A DNA stretch of 64,000 bases from Sphingomonas sp. NFR15 (GCF_900103265.1 NZ_FMWX01000003.1:372001-436000); one strand, 5' to 3'. Positions 34,155 through 43,122 are shown, counted from the stretch's first letter. The notes: generated by a model from the letters alone, not told the origin. Numbers and translations: made by a program.

Positions 34155-35441
34155 TCACTTGCGCGCCCACGGGCGGCCGCTCGCCGTCTCTTCGGCGAGC
34201 ATCTGCGCCTGTTGCTCGCGCAAATGCCACGGCATCTCCTCGAACACGCCGTCGAACAACGTATCGAGCGGCTGGTGCAGCCCGTGCCCGAGGATGCCGT
34301 TGGCCTCCGCCTCGCGCTGCGCGGCGCGCACCGTTTCGGCGACCTCCTTGTCCTGCGCGGCATGGGCGTCCTCGTCCCATTCGCCGATCGCGATGAGATG
34401 ATCCTTGAGCCGCGTGATCGGATCGCCGAGCGGCCACGCGCTCGCCTCGCCGGCGGAGCGATACTGGCCGGGATCGTCCGAGGTCGAATGGCCTTCGACG
34501 CGGTAGGTGAAATGCTCGATCAGCGTCGGCCCCTGGTTGGTGCGGGCGCGCTCGGCGGCCCAGGCGGTGGCGGCATAGACCGCGAGCGCGTCGTTACCGT
34601 CCACCCGTAGCCCGGCGATGCCATAGCCGATCGCGCGCGCCGCGAAGGTGGTCGATTCGGCGCCGGCGAACCCGGAGAAGCTCGAAATCGCCCATTGGTT
34701 GTTGACGACGTTGAAGATCACCGGCGCGCGGTACACGCTCGCGAAGGTGCAGGCCGAGTGGAAATCGCCCTCGGCGGTCGATCCCTCGCCGCACCAGGCG
34801 GCGGCGATGCGCGTATCGCCCTTGGCCGCGCTCGCCATCGCCCAGCCCACCGCCTGCGGATATTGCGTGGTGAGGTTGCCCGAGATCGAGAAGAAGCTGG
34901 CGTCGCGCACCGAATACATGATCGGGAGCTGCTTGCCCTGCAGCCGATCGCCCTTGTTCGAATAGATCTGGTTCATCATGTCGATCAGGCTCCAGCCGCG
35001 CGCGACCAACAGGCCTTGCTGGCGGTATGACGGGAAGCACATGTCGTCGCGATCGAGCGCGAAGGCGGCCGACACCGCGACTGCCTCCTCGCCGGTGCAT
35101 TTCATGTAGAAGCTGGTCTTGCCCTGTCGTTGCGCGCGGAACATGCGCTCGTCGAACGCGCGCACCGTCACCATGCTGCGCAGCATGGCGCGCAGCGTAT
35201 CGGGCGATAGCCGCGGGTTCCACGCACCGACCGCCTGCCCGTCCGCATCGAGCACGCGGATGAGATCATAGGCGAGGTCGGTGAACGTGGCAGCGGGTTC
35301 GGCGGTGTCGGGCCGACGCGCCTGGCCGGCGGGCGGCAGCGCGACCTGGGTGAAATCCACCGTGTCGCCCGGCCGAAAGCGCGGCTCTGGTACGTACAAC
35401 GACAGCGGTGGCAGATTGGCGCCGGGATGGTCGCTTGGCAT
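34155..35441 (-). CDS. bkdA1: 2-oxoacid dehydrogenase E1 component, alpha subunit
   Basis: The protein has 428 residues. The thiamine diphosphate motif is GEGSTAEGDFHSACTFASV...NN, running to VNNQWAIS. The long N-terminal arm before the catalytic domain (PPLSLYVPEPRFRPGDTVD) is typical of branched-chain E1alpha. The phosphorylation-loop region YRVEGHSTSDDPGQYR is present. ATG 35441 has GGAGAAG upstream; a GTG at 35444 is an alternative. First gene of the operon; divergent from imuA. Confidence 0.93.
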   Translation of the reverse strand: MPSDHPGANLPPLSLYVPEPRFRPGDTVDFTQVALPPAGQARRPDTAEPAATFTDLAYDLIRVLDADGQAVGAWNPRLSPDTLRAMLRSMVTVRAFDERMFRAQRQGKTSFYMKCTGEEAVAVSAAFALDRDDMCFPSYRQQGLLVARGWSLIDMMNQIYSNKGDRLQGKQLPIMYSVRDASFFSISGNLTTQYPQAVGWAMASAAKGDTRIAAAWCGEGSTAEGDFHSACTFASVYRAPVIFNVVNNQWAISSFSGFAGAESTTFAARAIGYGIAGLRVDGNDALAVYAATAWAAERARTNQGPTLIEHFTYRVEGHSTSDDPGQYRSAGEASAWPLGDPITRLKDHLIAIGEWDEDAHAAQDKEVAETVRAAQREAEANGILGHGLHQPLDTLFDGVFEEMPWHLREQQAQMLAEETASGRPWARK

Positions 35442-35573
35442 CACTTCTCCGCGATTCGCATCGGCACGTCCGTAAAAACGCCCGAAATCATCTTATGCGC
35501 CGTTGTTATTATATTTCAACGGTCTTGGCTAGGCCCTGTGGCGGCAAGGCCATTGACTCACCCGCATCAAAGA

Positions 35574-35588
35574 GAACAAAATAGGAAC
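35574..35588 (+). promoter_or_regulatory. LexA (SOS) box of imuA-imuB-dnaE2
   Basis: The sequence GAAC-AAAATAG-GAAC is an exact match to the alphaproteobacterial LexA operator GAAC-N7-GAAC (equivalently GTTC-N7-GTTC). It lies eight bases before the GTG start of imuA, so bound LexA would block transcription or initiation. The upstream stretch near 35500-35520 is AT-rich and probably holds the core promoter. Confidence 0.9.
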
Positions 35589-35596
35589 GATCAGCA

Positions 35597-36364
35597 GTGA
35601 GTCGAATCGTGTCGTCAGCCACCATAGCAGAATTGCGCGAAAGCTTGCGGGCGATCCAGGGCGACGGCTTCAAGCGTCGTCCGGTGCTGCCGTTCGGCGT
35701 GGCCGCGCTCGACGAACGGATCGCGAGCGGCGGGCTGCGGCTCGATTCGCTCCACGAGATCGCCGCCGCCAGCCCCGATCCCAGCGACGATGCCGCCGCC
35801 ACTTTGTTCATGGCGGGCGCCGCCGCGCGCGCCTGGGGTCCGGTGTTGTGGGTGGTGCGCCGACGCGATCTGTTCGCGCCGGGGCTGTACCAAGCCGGGC
35901 TCGATCCCGAACGCGTGCTCTATGCCGAGGCGGCCGACGATGCCGAGGTGCTCGCGCTGATGGAGGAGGGCTTGCGCCACCGTGGCCTCGGCGCGGTGAT
36001 CGGCGAGGTCAAGCGCGCCGCCATGCCCAACACCCGCCGCCTGCAACTCGCCGCCGAGGGCGGCAAGACGATCGCGCTGTTGCTCAAGCGGCATGCGCGC
36101 GAAGGCGGGAACCCGCTCCACGTGCCCTCCGCCGCGATCACGCGCTGGCGGATCGGCAGCGCGCCGTCGGAGCCGCTCCCGGTCGAGGGAGTGGGGCGCG
36201 CGTGCTGGCACGTTGCGCTGGTGCGACAGCGCGGCGGCGAACCTTTCGAAACCATCATGGAGGCATGCGATGAAACGGGTCGCCTCGCTCTACCTGCCCG
36301 ACTGGCCGATCGAGCGGCTGCGGCGGATGGAGCGGACCGCTATTCCTACGTCGATGCTGCCTGA
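35597..36364 (+). CDS. imuA: SOS mutagenesis cassette protein ImuA
   Basis: The protein has 255 residues and is RecA/SulA-like, without intact ATPase motifs. PVLPFGVAALDERIASGGL and LHEIAAASPDPSDDAAATLF are the ImuA hallmarks, and ACDETGRLALPARLADR closes the chain. ImuA is a required accessory of error-prone synthesis by ImuB and DnaE2. The GTG at 35597 is taken as start; GTG 35609 is possible. It overlaps imuB by 95 bases in another frame. A short stretch near 36091-36118 (KRHAREGGNPL) may be a decayed repeat arm. Confidence 0.92.
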   Translation: MSRIVSSATIAELRESLRAIQGDGFKRRPVLPFGVAALDERIASGGLRLDSLHEIAAASPDPSDDAAATLFMAGAAARAWGPVLWVVRRRDLFAPGLYQAGLDPERVLYAEAADDAEVLALMEEGLRHRGLGAVIGEVKRAAMPNTRRLQLAAEGGKTIALLLKRHAREGGNPLHVPSAAITRWRIGSAPSEPLPVEGVGRACWHVALVRQRGGEPFETIMEACDETGRLALPARLADRAAAADGADRYSYVDAA

Positions 36365-38462
36365 AGGCGCACGTCGTAATGGCGAAGCTATTTCGCGGCA
36401 CGCCGAAAGCGGCCGGCGGCGCGAAGCGCCGTCCGACGACTCGGGCTTCGCCCGAGGCGCGGCCCCACTCGTTGAAGCCGCAGCCGCCGAGCAAGCCGTC
36501 GCCTGCTCGGTGCCGCGCGGTAGCGGCTGGCGCCCCGGCGCGAAATGGGCGCGTGCGGACGACCGCGCGCCCGTTACCGAGCATCTCGAGACCGCGCGCC
36601 AGCGCAAGGCCAAGGTCGCCGCCGAGATCGCGGCTCTGCCCGCGCACCAGCGCCCCGCGTTGCGCGATCTCGGCCGCCGCAGCGAGGCCGCGGCGATGCC
36701 GTTCCGCGCGATGCCGCCCGACGAGGCGACCGGCGGCCAGCCGTTCCGCCCGGCGGGTTCGCTGCCGAAATCGCTTGGGCCGAGTGCTAACGGTCTCCCG
36801 CGCAGGCGGGAGTCCAGAGCCACAGGCGATAGCGTCCGCGACTCTGGGCCTCCGCCTGCGCGGGAAACCGGGGAAGCGCTCCCCCTCGTCACCAGCCTCA
36901 AGCACGGCAGCCGCCTCGTCATCGCCGCCGCCTGCCCGGCGGCGCGCGCGCTCGGCCTCGCGCCGGGCATGGCGATCACGCAGGCGCGCGCGTTGGTGCC
37001 CGGCCTCGACATCCGCGATGCCGATCCGGCGGGCGATGCTGCGGATTTGCTGCGCCTCGCCACGGCCGCGGCGCGGCGCTGGACGCCGATCGCGGCGGTA
37101 TCGGACGCGGACGGGCTGTTGCTCGACATCACCGGCACCGCGCATCTGTTCGGCGGCGAGGCGGCGATGGCGCGGCGGATCGTGCGGCTGCTCGCCCGGT
37201 TGGGGTTTACCGCGCACGTCGCGATCGCCGATACGCCGGGGGCGGCCTGGGCGATATCACGCTTTGGTACCCAAGGCCGTCGCCCCGGCGCAGGCCGGGG
37301 CCGCTGTGCACCTGGGCGGGACGGTCGCCCCAAACACAGCGGCCCCGGCCTGCGCCGGGGCGACGGAGTCGTGATCGTCCCGCCCGGCGAACACGCCGCC
37401 GCCATCGCGCCGCTGCCGCTCGCGGCGCTTCGCCTTGATCCCGCCGCCATCGACGCGCTGGTCCATCTCGGCGTCGAGACGGTCGGGCAGCTCACCGCGC
37501 TGCCGCGCGCGCCGCTCGCGCGCCGTTTCGGCGACGCGCTCCTCACCCGGCTCGATCAGGCGCATGGCCGCGTCGCCGAGCCGCTCGACCCCGTCGTCCC
37601 GCCCGAGCCGATCGCGGTCGTGCAGCGCTTCGCCGAGCCGATCGCCACCGCCGAGGCGATCGAGCATTGGCTGGACACGCTGGTGCCACGCCTCGTCACC
37701 GCGCTGGCGCAAGCCGGCAAGGGCGCGCGGATGCTCGAACTGGTCGCCGACCGGATCGATGGCGTCCCCCAGCGGCTCCGCATCGGGCTGGCCCGGCCGA
37801 GCCGCGATGCCGCGCACATGCTGCGCCTCATCACCCGCCGCATCGCGGAGATCGCCCCCGGCTACGGCATCGATTCGCTCGCGCTCCACGTCCGCCGCGC
37901 CGATCCGCTCGGCGCGCAGCCGTTCGAGGAACGGCTTGAGGAACGCGCCGCCGATATCGCGCCGCTGGTCGACATGCTCGCCAACCGGATCGGCGACGCG
38001 CGGCTGTGGCGGATGCGGCCGGTGGAGAGCGATGTGCCCGAACGCTCGCTCGAACCCGCCGCGCCGCTCGCCGATGCGGCGCGCGCGATCGACCGGCTGA
38101 AGCCCGACGATGTCCGCCGGCTCGATCGCGGTGTCGATCTCCACCCCTGGCATCCTCGCTGGCCGCGCCCGGCGCGGTTGCTGCGCCGGCCCGAGCCGCT
38201 CGACCATGTCATCGCCGAACTGCCCGATCAGCCGCCGCGCCGTTTCACCTGGCGCGGCCAGACGCATCGCGTCGTCCGCGCCGACGGGCCGGAGCGTATC
38301 CTCGGCGAATGGTGGCGGCGCGCGATCGAGGCGGATTCGGTGCGCGATTACTTCCGCGTAGAGGACGAAGCCGGCCACCGCTTCTGGCTGTTCCGCCGTG
38401 GCGACGGCGAACGCCCGGAAACCGGCGACCTCGCCTGGTTCATCCACGGCGCGTTCGGATGA
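36270..38462 (+). CDS. imuB: SOS mutagenesis Y-family-like protein ImuB, with two in-frame repeats
   Basis: The protein has 730 residues, clearly longer than most ImuB proteins (about 500-560). The N-terminus MKRVASLYLPDWPIERLRRM and the GSRLVIAAACPAARALGLAP, DADGLLLDITGTAHLFGGE and HLGVETVGQLTALPRAPLARRF blocks identify it. ImuB is a catalytically inactive Y-family hub that links DnaE2 and ImuA to the beta clamp. Two palindromic elements are read through: family B at residues about 175-200 and family A at about 337-366. The rest of the residues 25-200 insertion is, from memory, also present in sphingomonad relatives. The stop is ten bases before dnaE2. Confidence 0.93.
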   Translation: MKRVASLYLPDWPIERLRRMERTAIPTSMLPEGARRNGEAISRHAESGRRREAPSDDSGFARGAAPLVEAAAAEQAVACSVPRGSGWRPGAKWARADDRAPVTEHLETARQRKAKVAAEIAALPAHQRPALRDLGRRSEAAAMPFRAMPPDEATGGQPFRPAGSLPKSLGPSANGLPRRRESRATGDSVRDSGPPPARETGEALPLVTSLKHGSRLVIAAACPAARALGLAPGMAITQARALVPGLDIRDADPAGDAADLLRLATAAARRWTPIAAVSDADGLLLDITGTAHLFGGEAAMARRIVRLLARLGFTAHVAIADTPGAAWAISRFGTQGRRPGAGRGRCAPGRDGRPKHSGPGLRRGDGVVIVPPGEHAAAIAPLPLAALRLDPAAIDALVHLGVETVGQLTALPRAPLARRFGDALLTRLDQAHGRVAEPLDPVVPPEPIAVVQRFAEPIATAEAIEHWLDTLVPRLVTALAQAGKGARMLELVADRIDGVPQRLRIGLARPSRDAAHMLRLITRRIAEIAPGYGIDSLALHVRRADPLGAQPFEERLEERAADIAPLVDMLANRIGDARLWRMRPVESDVPERSLEPAAPLADAARAIDRLKPDDVRRLDRGVDLHPWHPRWPRPARLLRRPEPLDHVIAELPDQPPRRFTWRGQTHRVVRADGPERILGEWWRRAIEADSVRDYFRVEDEAGHRFWLFRRGDGERPETGDLAWFIHGAFG
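36792..36869. repeat. Family B palindromic repeat (inside imuB)
   Basis: Inverted arms GGTCTCCCGCGCAGGCGGGAG and the approximate reverse TCCGCCTGCGCGGGAAACC, each able to fold on itself, with outer TCCAGAG/CTCTGG complementarity. It is translated as residues about 175-200 of ImuB (PRRRESRATGDS ... PPPARETGE). No other full copy of this family was found in the window. Confidence 0.82.
37278..37365. repeat. Family A palindromic doublet, copy 3 (inside imuB)
   Basis: An 88-bp element with the same ends and length as the intergenic copies. It is translated in frame as about 30 residues, [10 protein letters not shown] ... [10 protein letters not shown], between AAWAISRFG and VVIVPPGEHAAA of ImuB, near the junction of the palm/finger-like part and the C-terminal half. 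Since 88 is not a multiple of three, about two extra bases of flanking duplication or deletion must have kept the frame. Confidence 0.92.
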
Positions 38463-38472
38463 TCGCCCGGTC

Positions 38473-41400
38473 ATGACCTACTCCGAACTCCAGGTGACGA
38501 CGCATTATTCGTTCCTGCGCGGGGCGTCCTCGCCCGAGGAGCTGTTCAAAGCCGCCGCCGCGCTCGGCATTCCCGCGCTCGGCATCGTCGATCGCAATTC
38601 GGTCGCCGGCATCGTGCGTGGGCTGGTCGCCGCCGAGGAACTCACCGCGCACGGGGTGCCGATCCGCCTCGTGGCCGGCTGCCGGCTCGATCTGGTCGAT
38701 GGCGCATCGCTGCTGGTCTGGCCCGAAGATCGCGCGGCATGGAGCCGGCTCACCCGCCTGCTGACGCTCGGCAAGGGGCGCGCCGTCGCGCATAAAGGCG
38801 AGAAGGGCCGGTGCTTCCTGCATTGGGAAGACGTGGCGGCGCATGCGGAGGGGCTGGTCGCCGCGCTTGTCCCCGGCCTCGCCGATACCGGCGATCCGCA
38901 CCACCTGCGCTGGATGGCGGACATCTTCGGTCGCAGCGTCGGCCATCTATGCCTGACGCAACACCGCCGCCCCGGCGAGGCACGGCGCTTGCACGCGCTT
39001 GCCGACAGCGCGCGCCGCTTCGGCCTGTCGCCGGTCGTCACCGGCGATGTGCTATACGACATTCCCGAACGCCGCATGTTGCAGGATGTCGTCACCGCGA
39101 TCCGCGAGAAATGCACGATCGACGAACTCGGCTTCCGCCGCGAACGCAGCGCCGACCGGCACCTGAAACTCCCGCGGGAGATGGCGCGCCGCTTTCGCCA
39201 CCATCCGCAGGCGCTCGCCGCCGCCGAAGCGATCGTCGAGCGCTGCACCTTCTCTCCGCGCGATCTCGATTACCAATATCCCGATGAGATCGTGCTCAGC
39301 GGGCGCACGCCCCAGACCGCACTCGAACATCTCGCGCGCACGGCGTTGGCGCGCCAGTTCGAAGGAAATCCGCCTCCGGCGTATGCCGCGATGCTCGAAC
39401 ACGAACTCGGGCTGGTCGGCGAGATGGGCTACGCGCCCTATTTCCTCACGGTCAATTCGATCATGGCGTATGCGCGCAGTCAGAATATCCTGTGCCAAGG
39501 GCGCGGCTCGGCGGCGAATTCGGTGATCTGCTACGTGCTCGGCATCACCTCGATCGACCCGATCGAACGCAAATTGCTGTTCGAGCGTTTCATCAACAAG
39601 GACCGCCACGAACCACCCGATATCGACGTCGATTTCGAGCATGAACGGCGTGAGGAGGTGATCCAATGGATATACGGTACCTACGGCCATGACCATGCCG
39701 CGCTGACCGCGGTCGTCAGCCGTTTCCGTTCACGCGGCAGCATCCGGGAGGTCGGCAAGGCGCTCGCTCTGCCCGAGGACATGACCGCCGGGCTCGCGAG
39801 CCAGATCTGGGGTTGGTCGAGCGAGGGCGTGCCCGACGCGCATGTCGAGGCGCTCAACCTCGATAAAAGCGAGCCACGGCTCGCGCTGGCGATCAGCCTC
39901 GCCGCGCAATTGATCGGCACGCCGCGCCATTTGTCACAGCATCCCGGCGGCTTCGTCCTGACGCGCGACCGGCTCGACGACCTCGTGCCGATCGAGCCCG
40001 CCGCGATGGCCAAGCGGCGCGTGATCGAGTGGGAGAAAGGGGATATCGAGGAACTTGGCTTCATGAAGGTCGATATTCTCGGCCTCGGCATGCTCGGGTG
40101 CATGCGGCGGTGCTTCGATCTGCTCCGCGAGCACAAGGGCCTCGATCTCGGCATGGCGTCGGACGCGCTGCAGACCGACGATCCCGGCACCTATGTGATG
40201 ATCCAGCGTGCCGATACGCTCGGCGTGTTCCAGATCGAGAGCCGCGCGCAAATGTCGATGCTGCCGCGGATGAAGCCGACGGAATTCTACGATCTCGTCA
40301 TCGAAGTCGCGATCGTGCGGCCGGGGCCGATCCAGGGCGATATGGTGCACCCGTATCTGAAGCGCCGCGAAGGCAAGGAGGCGGTCACCTATCCCAACGC
40401 GGCATTGAAGGCGGTGCTGGAAAAGACGCTCGGCGTGCCGCTGTTCCAGGAACAGGCGATGCAGGTCGCGATCGTTGGTGCCGGCTTCACCCCTGCCGAG
40501 GCCGATCAGCTCCGCCGCGCGATGGCGACGTTCAAGATGACCGGCGGGGTCGGCAAGTTCAACGAGAAGCTCGTCGGCGGCATGCGCGCCAACGGCATCG
40601 CGCAGGATTTCGCCGAGCGGCTGGTCAAACAGATCGAGGGGTTCGGCAGCTATGGCTTCCCCGAAAGCCACGCGGCGAGCTTCGCCAAGATCGCCTATGC
40701 GTCGTGCTGGATGAAGCATCATCACCCGGATGTGTTCTGCGCCGCGCTGCTCAACGCGCAGCCGATGGGGTTCTACGCGCCCGCGCAGATCGTCCGCGAC
40801 GCGCGCGAACACGGCGTCACGGTGCTCCCGCCGTGCGTCAACGCGAGTGATTGGGATACGGTGCTGGGCCCGCCGCGCGCGGGTGCGAGGTCCGCCCTGG
40901 CGCCGCTTCGCCTCGGGCTGCGCATCGTTTCCGGCCTGTCCGGCGCGGATGTCGGCAAGATCCTGATGGCGCGCGCCGCTGCGCCGTTCGCCTCGGTCGA
41001 GGATCTGTGGCGCCGCACCGGCATCTCGACGCTGGCGCTGGAGAAACTCGCGCGCGCGGATGCGTTCCACGCGCTCGGGCTGGACCGGCGCCAGGCGCTG
41101 TGGGCGGTGCGCGGGCTGGGCGCCAAGCCGCTGCCACTGTTCGCCGCCGCCGATGCGCGTGTGTCCGGCGCCGAGCCGCCGGTCGCATTGGTCCCGCTCA
41201 CCGCCGGACGCGAGGTGGTCGAGGATTACCGCGCGACGCAACTCTCGCTGCGCGCGCATCCGCTCACCTTCCTGCGCGGCGAGCTCACCCGGCGCGGCAT
41301 CCGCGCCTGCGGCGATCTCCAGCACATCAAGGATGGCGCGCGCGTCGAGGTGGCGGGGATCATCCTCGTGCGGCAGCGGCCGGGCAGCGCCAAGGGCGTG

Positions 41401-41751
41401 CTGTTCATCACTGTCGAGGATGAGACCGGCATCGCCAATGGCATCTTGTGGCCCGACCGGTTCGAGGCGCAGCGGCGCACGGTGATGACCGCGACGATGG
41501 TGTCGATCGTCGGCCGCGTCCAGAAGGAAGGGCTGGTGATCCACGTCGTCGCAGACCGCATCGTCGATCTGACCGCGCTGCTCGGCCAAGTCGGCGAGAT
41601 CGACCTGCCGCGCCTCACCATGCCCGGCGACGGCGCCACCCACGGCGGCACGATCGATCCGCGCGATCCGCAGTGGCGCCCCGGACGGATCGACTGGCAC
41701 TATCGCGAGACGGCGGCGGTGATCCCGGTGAAAAGCCATGACTTTCATTGA
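38473..41751 (+). CDS. dnaE2: Error-prone DNA polymerase DnaE2 (ImuC)
   Basis: The protein has 1092 residues. A PHP domain (start VTTHYSFLRGASSPEEL) is followed by the polymerase III alpha core with the catalytic aspartates in PPDIDVDFEHERREEV and ELGFMKVDILGLGML, the RPGPIQGDMVHPYLKRR block, and a C-terminal OB-fold (VAGIILVRQRPGSAKGVLF). It lacks the extra C-terminal beta/tau region of replicative DnaE1. It is part of the SOS-induced mutasome with ImuA and ImuB and read from the same LexA-controlled promoter. Confidence 0.96.
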   Translation: MTYSELQVTTHYSFLRGASSPEELFKAAAALGIPALGIVDRNSVAGIVRGLVAAEELTAHGVPIRLVAGCRLDLVDGASLLVWPEDRAAWSRLTRLLTLGKGRAVAHKGEKGRCFLHWEDVAAHAEGLVAALVPGLADTGDPHHLRWMADIFGRSVGHLCLTQHRRPGEARRLHALADSARRFGLSPVVTGDVLYDIPERRMLQDVVTAIREKCTIDELGFRRERSADRHLKLPREMARRFRHHPQALAAAEAIVERCTFSPRDLDYQYPDEIVLSGRTPQTALEHLARTALARQFEGNPPPAYAAMLEHELGLVGEMGYAPYFLTVNSIMAYARSQNILCQGRGSAANSVICYVLGITSIDPIERKLLFERFINKDRHEPPDIDVDFEHERREEVIQWIYGTYGHDHAALTAVVSRFRSRGSIREVGKALALPEDMTAGLASQIWGWSSEGVPDAHVEALNLDKSEPRLALAISLAAQLIGTPRHLSQHPGGFVLTRDRLDDLVPIEPAAMAKRRVIEWEKGDIEELGFMKVDILGLGMLGCMRRCFDLLREHKGLDLGMASDALQTDDPGTYVMIQRADTLGVFQIESRAQMSMLPRMKPTEFYDLVIEVAIVRPGPIQGDMVHPYLKRREGKEAVTYPNAALKAVLEKTLGVPLFQEQAMQVAIVGAGFTPAEADQLRRAMATFKMTGGVGKFNEKLVGGMRANGIAQDFAERLVKQIEGFGSYGFPESHAASFAKIAYASCWMKHHHPDVFCAALLNAQPMGFYAPAQIVRDAREHGVTVLPPCVNASDWDTVLGPPRAGARSALAPLRLGLRIVSGLSGADVGKILMARAAAPFASVEDLWRRTGISTLALEKLARADAFHALGLDRRQALWAVRGLGAKPLPLFAAADARVSGAEPPVALVPLTAGREVVEDYRATQLSLRAHPLTFLRGELTRRGIRACGDLQHIKDGARVEVAGIILVRQRPGSAKGVLFITVEDETGIANGILWPDRFEAQRRTVMTATMVSIVGRVQKEGLVIHVVADRIVDLTALLGQVGEIDLPRLTMPGDGATHGGTIDPRDPQWRPGRIDWHYRETAAVIPVKSHDFH

Positions 41752-41832
41752 AGGGAGGCGGTGCATGCCGGGAAGGCGATGTCGGTTATCGCCCCACTTG
41801 CGGACGTTCAAGGCAAATGCCAACCTCTTAAT

Positions 41833-42540
41833 ATGAGAGACACTGGCCCCGGTGAGCACAAGGCACCACGCTGGTTAGTTTGGCTTCGCCGAGTCGGCTA
41901 CGTCACGACCGTCTTGATCGCCGTGCAGTTAACGCTCTTGGCTTTCTTCGCAGTCAAGCAGTGGCTTGATCGGCGGGACATGTATGCTCAAGCGAAAGAG
42001 GAGAGCCGCACACACGAGACCGCTCTGCTTGCAAGCGACGATCAATTTGTTCGGCAAAGTGCTCTCCGTTCGCTGGCCGCGTTGCCGCCACTGAGCGGAC
42101 TTAACGGCGATGGGCTGCGGTTCGTAGCACTGCCATCCTTCGGCATGAACAATTATGCACTGGCCGTCTTTCTGCCGAGGAACGCCCAACAAGCGGTCGG
42201 CGTCCTCATTGTTACGAGTATTGGGGTGAAGGGTGCTGCGACGCACCGGCGTGAATTTCGGATGCCTGCTTCGGCCTACCGAACGCTTGTTGCAGATGTA
42301 GATCGTCGGACCGATGGATGGCCCGGTGACGCTGATATGTGCTTGGACGGCATTCCGGCCGGATTTGAGCGGGTGAGAGGTAGTCGCGTCACCTCGGGTA
42401 TTGGTAACTGTAGCCCGCACTATAAAGCGTTGAAAGCTGTAATCTTACGCGCCATGCGCCGCTTTGCACCTGTTGAGGATCTTCCGGCAGGTGACGATTG
42501 GATGCGCATGGAGCCTACGCACAAGGCCGCAGGCGGTTGA
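41833..42540 (+). CDS. Orphan single-helix membrane protein (AT-richer than neighbours)
   Basis: The protein has 235 residues from ATG 41833. One membrane helix (about residues 20-42) follows a short basic cytoplasmic segment (KAPRWLVWLRRVGY); the rest is soluble and presumably periplasmic, with two cysteines (DMCLDG and IGNCSPHY) that could form a disulphide. I recognise no family. Codons are visibly less GC-biased than in the flanking genes, which suggests recent gain. Starts at 41779 (ATG) and 41761 (GTG) are possible and none has a convincing ribosome site. It lies downstream of dnaE2 with an 81-base gap. Confidence 0.65.
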   Translation: MRDTGPGEHKAPRWLVWLRRVGYVTTVLIAVQLTLLAFFAVKQWLDRRDMYAQAKEESRTHETALLASDDQFVRQSALRSLAALPPLSGLNGDGLRFVALPSFGMNNYALAVFLPRNAQQAVGVLIVTSIGVKGAATHRREFRMPASAYRTLVADVDRRTDGWPGDADMCLDGIPAGFERVRGSRVTSGIGNCSPHYKALKAVILRAMRRFAPVEDLPAGDDWMRMEPTHKAAGG

Positions 42541-42807
42541 CTGCGCTCACGTTGTCATAGGTCGTCGTATCCAACGCGAGTAGCAGAGGGGAGCGTCCGC
42601 TTCCCCACCACCTTTTGCCCTTCGGCAAACACAACCTGTCCTACACTCGCCGTTTCCGGCATCCTGCCCGTCACGCTCTTTGACAGTGTCAGCCCAACCG
42701 AATCGGTCCGCCTTCGCATCGCGCGCGCGGCCGTCCGTAGGGCACAAACAAAAGTCACACCCCCCGCACCGTGCCTCGGGTGGCTCACGTTAGCGAGGTT
42801 TCGCCGC
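42541..42807. other. Intergenic region of low-bias sequence
   Basis: These 267 bases share the AT-richer composition of the preceding orphan gene. A 77-codon open frame runs on the minus strand (42555-42788), but its codons lack the high GC3 of real genes here and there is no ribosome site. I see no repeat, RNA or promoter that I can support. It may be the remnant of the acquired segment. Confidence 0.35.
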
Positions 42808-43122
42808 TCAGGACGCCATCTTCAGGATCAGCAATCCCGCCAGCAGCAGCGCCGCGCCGATCAGCCGCCCCGGCGTCGCCGCCTCCCCGAGCAGCGCGAT
42901 GCCGAGCACGAACGAGCCAAGCGCGCCGATGCCGGTCCAGATCATATAGGCGCTGCCCAGCGGCAGGCTGCGCATCGCATAGCCGAGCAGGCTGAAGCTC
43001 GCGATCATCGCGACCACGGTTATGATCGCCGGCCCCGGCCGGGTGAATCCGGCCGATTGCTTCATGAAATAGGCCCAGACGATTTCGAGCAGTCCGGCGA
43101 TGGTGAGTGCGATCCAGGGCAT
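42808..43122 (-). CDS. sugE: SMR family exporter, SugE/Gdx (guanidinium) type
   Basis: The protein has 104 residues and four membrane helices. The active glutamate is in AGLLEIVWAYFMKQSAGFTR (E13), and the stretches RSLPLGSAYMIWTGIGALG and LLGEAATPGRL match SugE/Gdx rather than EmrE drug exporters. Gdx proteins exchange guanidinium for protons. AGGAGG lies about five bases before the ATG. A guanidine-II-like hairpin sits in its leader. The start at 43122 is well defined by that ribosome site. Confidence 0.9.
   Translation of the reverse strand: MPWIALTIAGLLEIVWAYFMKQSAGFTRPGPAIITVVAMIASFSLLGYAMRSLPLGSAYMIWTGIGALGSFVLGIALLGEAATPGRLIGAALLLAGLLILKMAS

Noticed and set aside
42555..42788. A 77-codon minus-strand frame between the orphan gene and sugE
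   Set aside because: No ribosome site, no GC3 bias and no recognisable sequence; kept only as an intergenic note.
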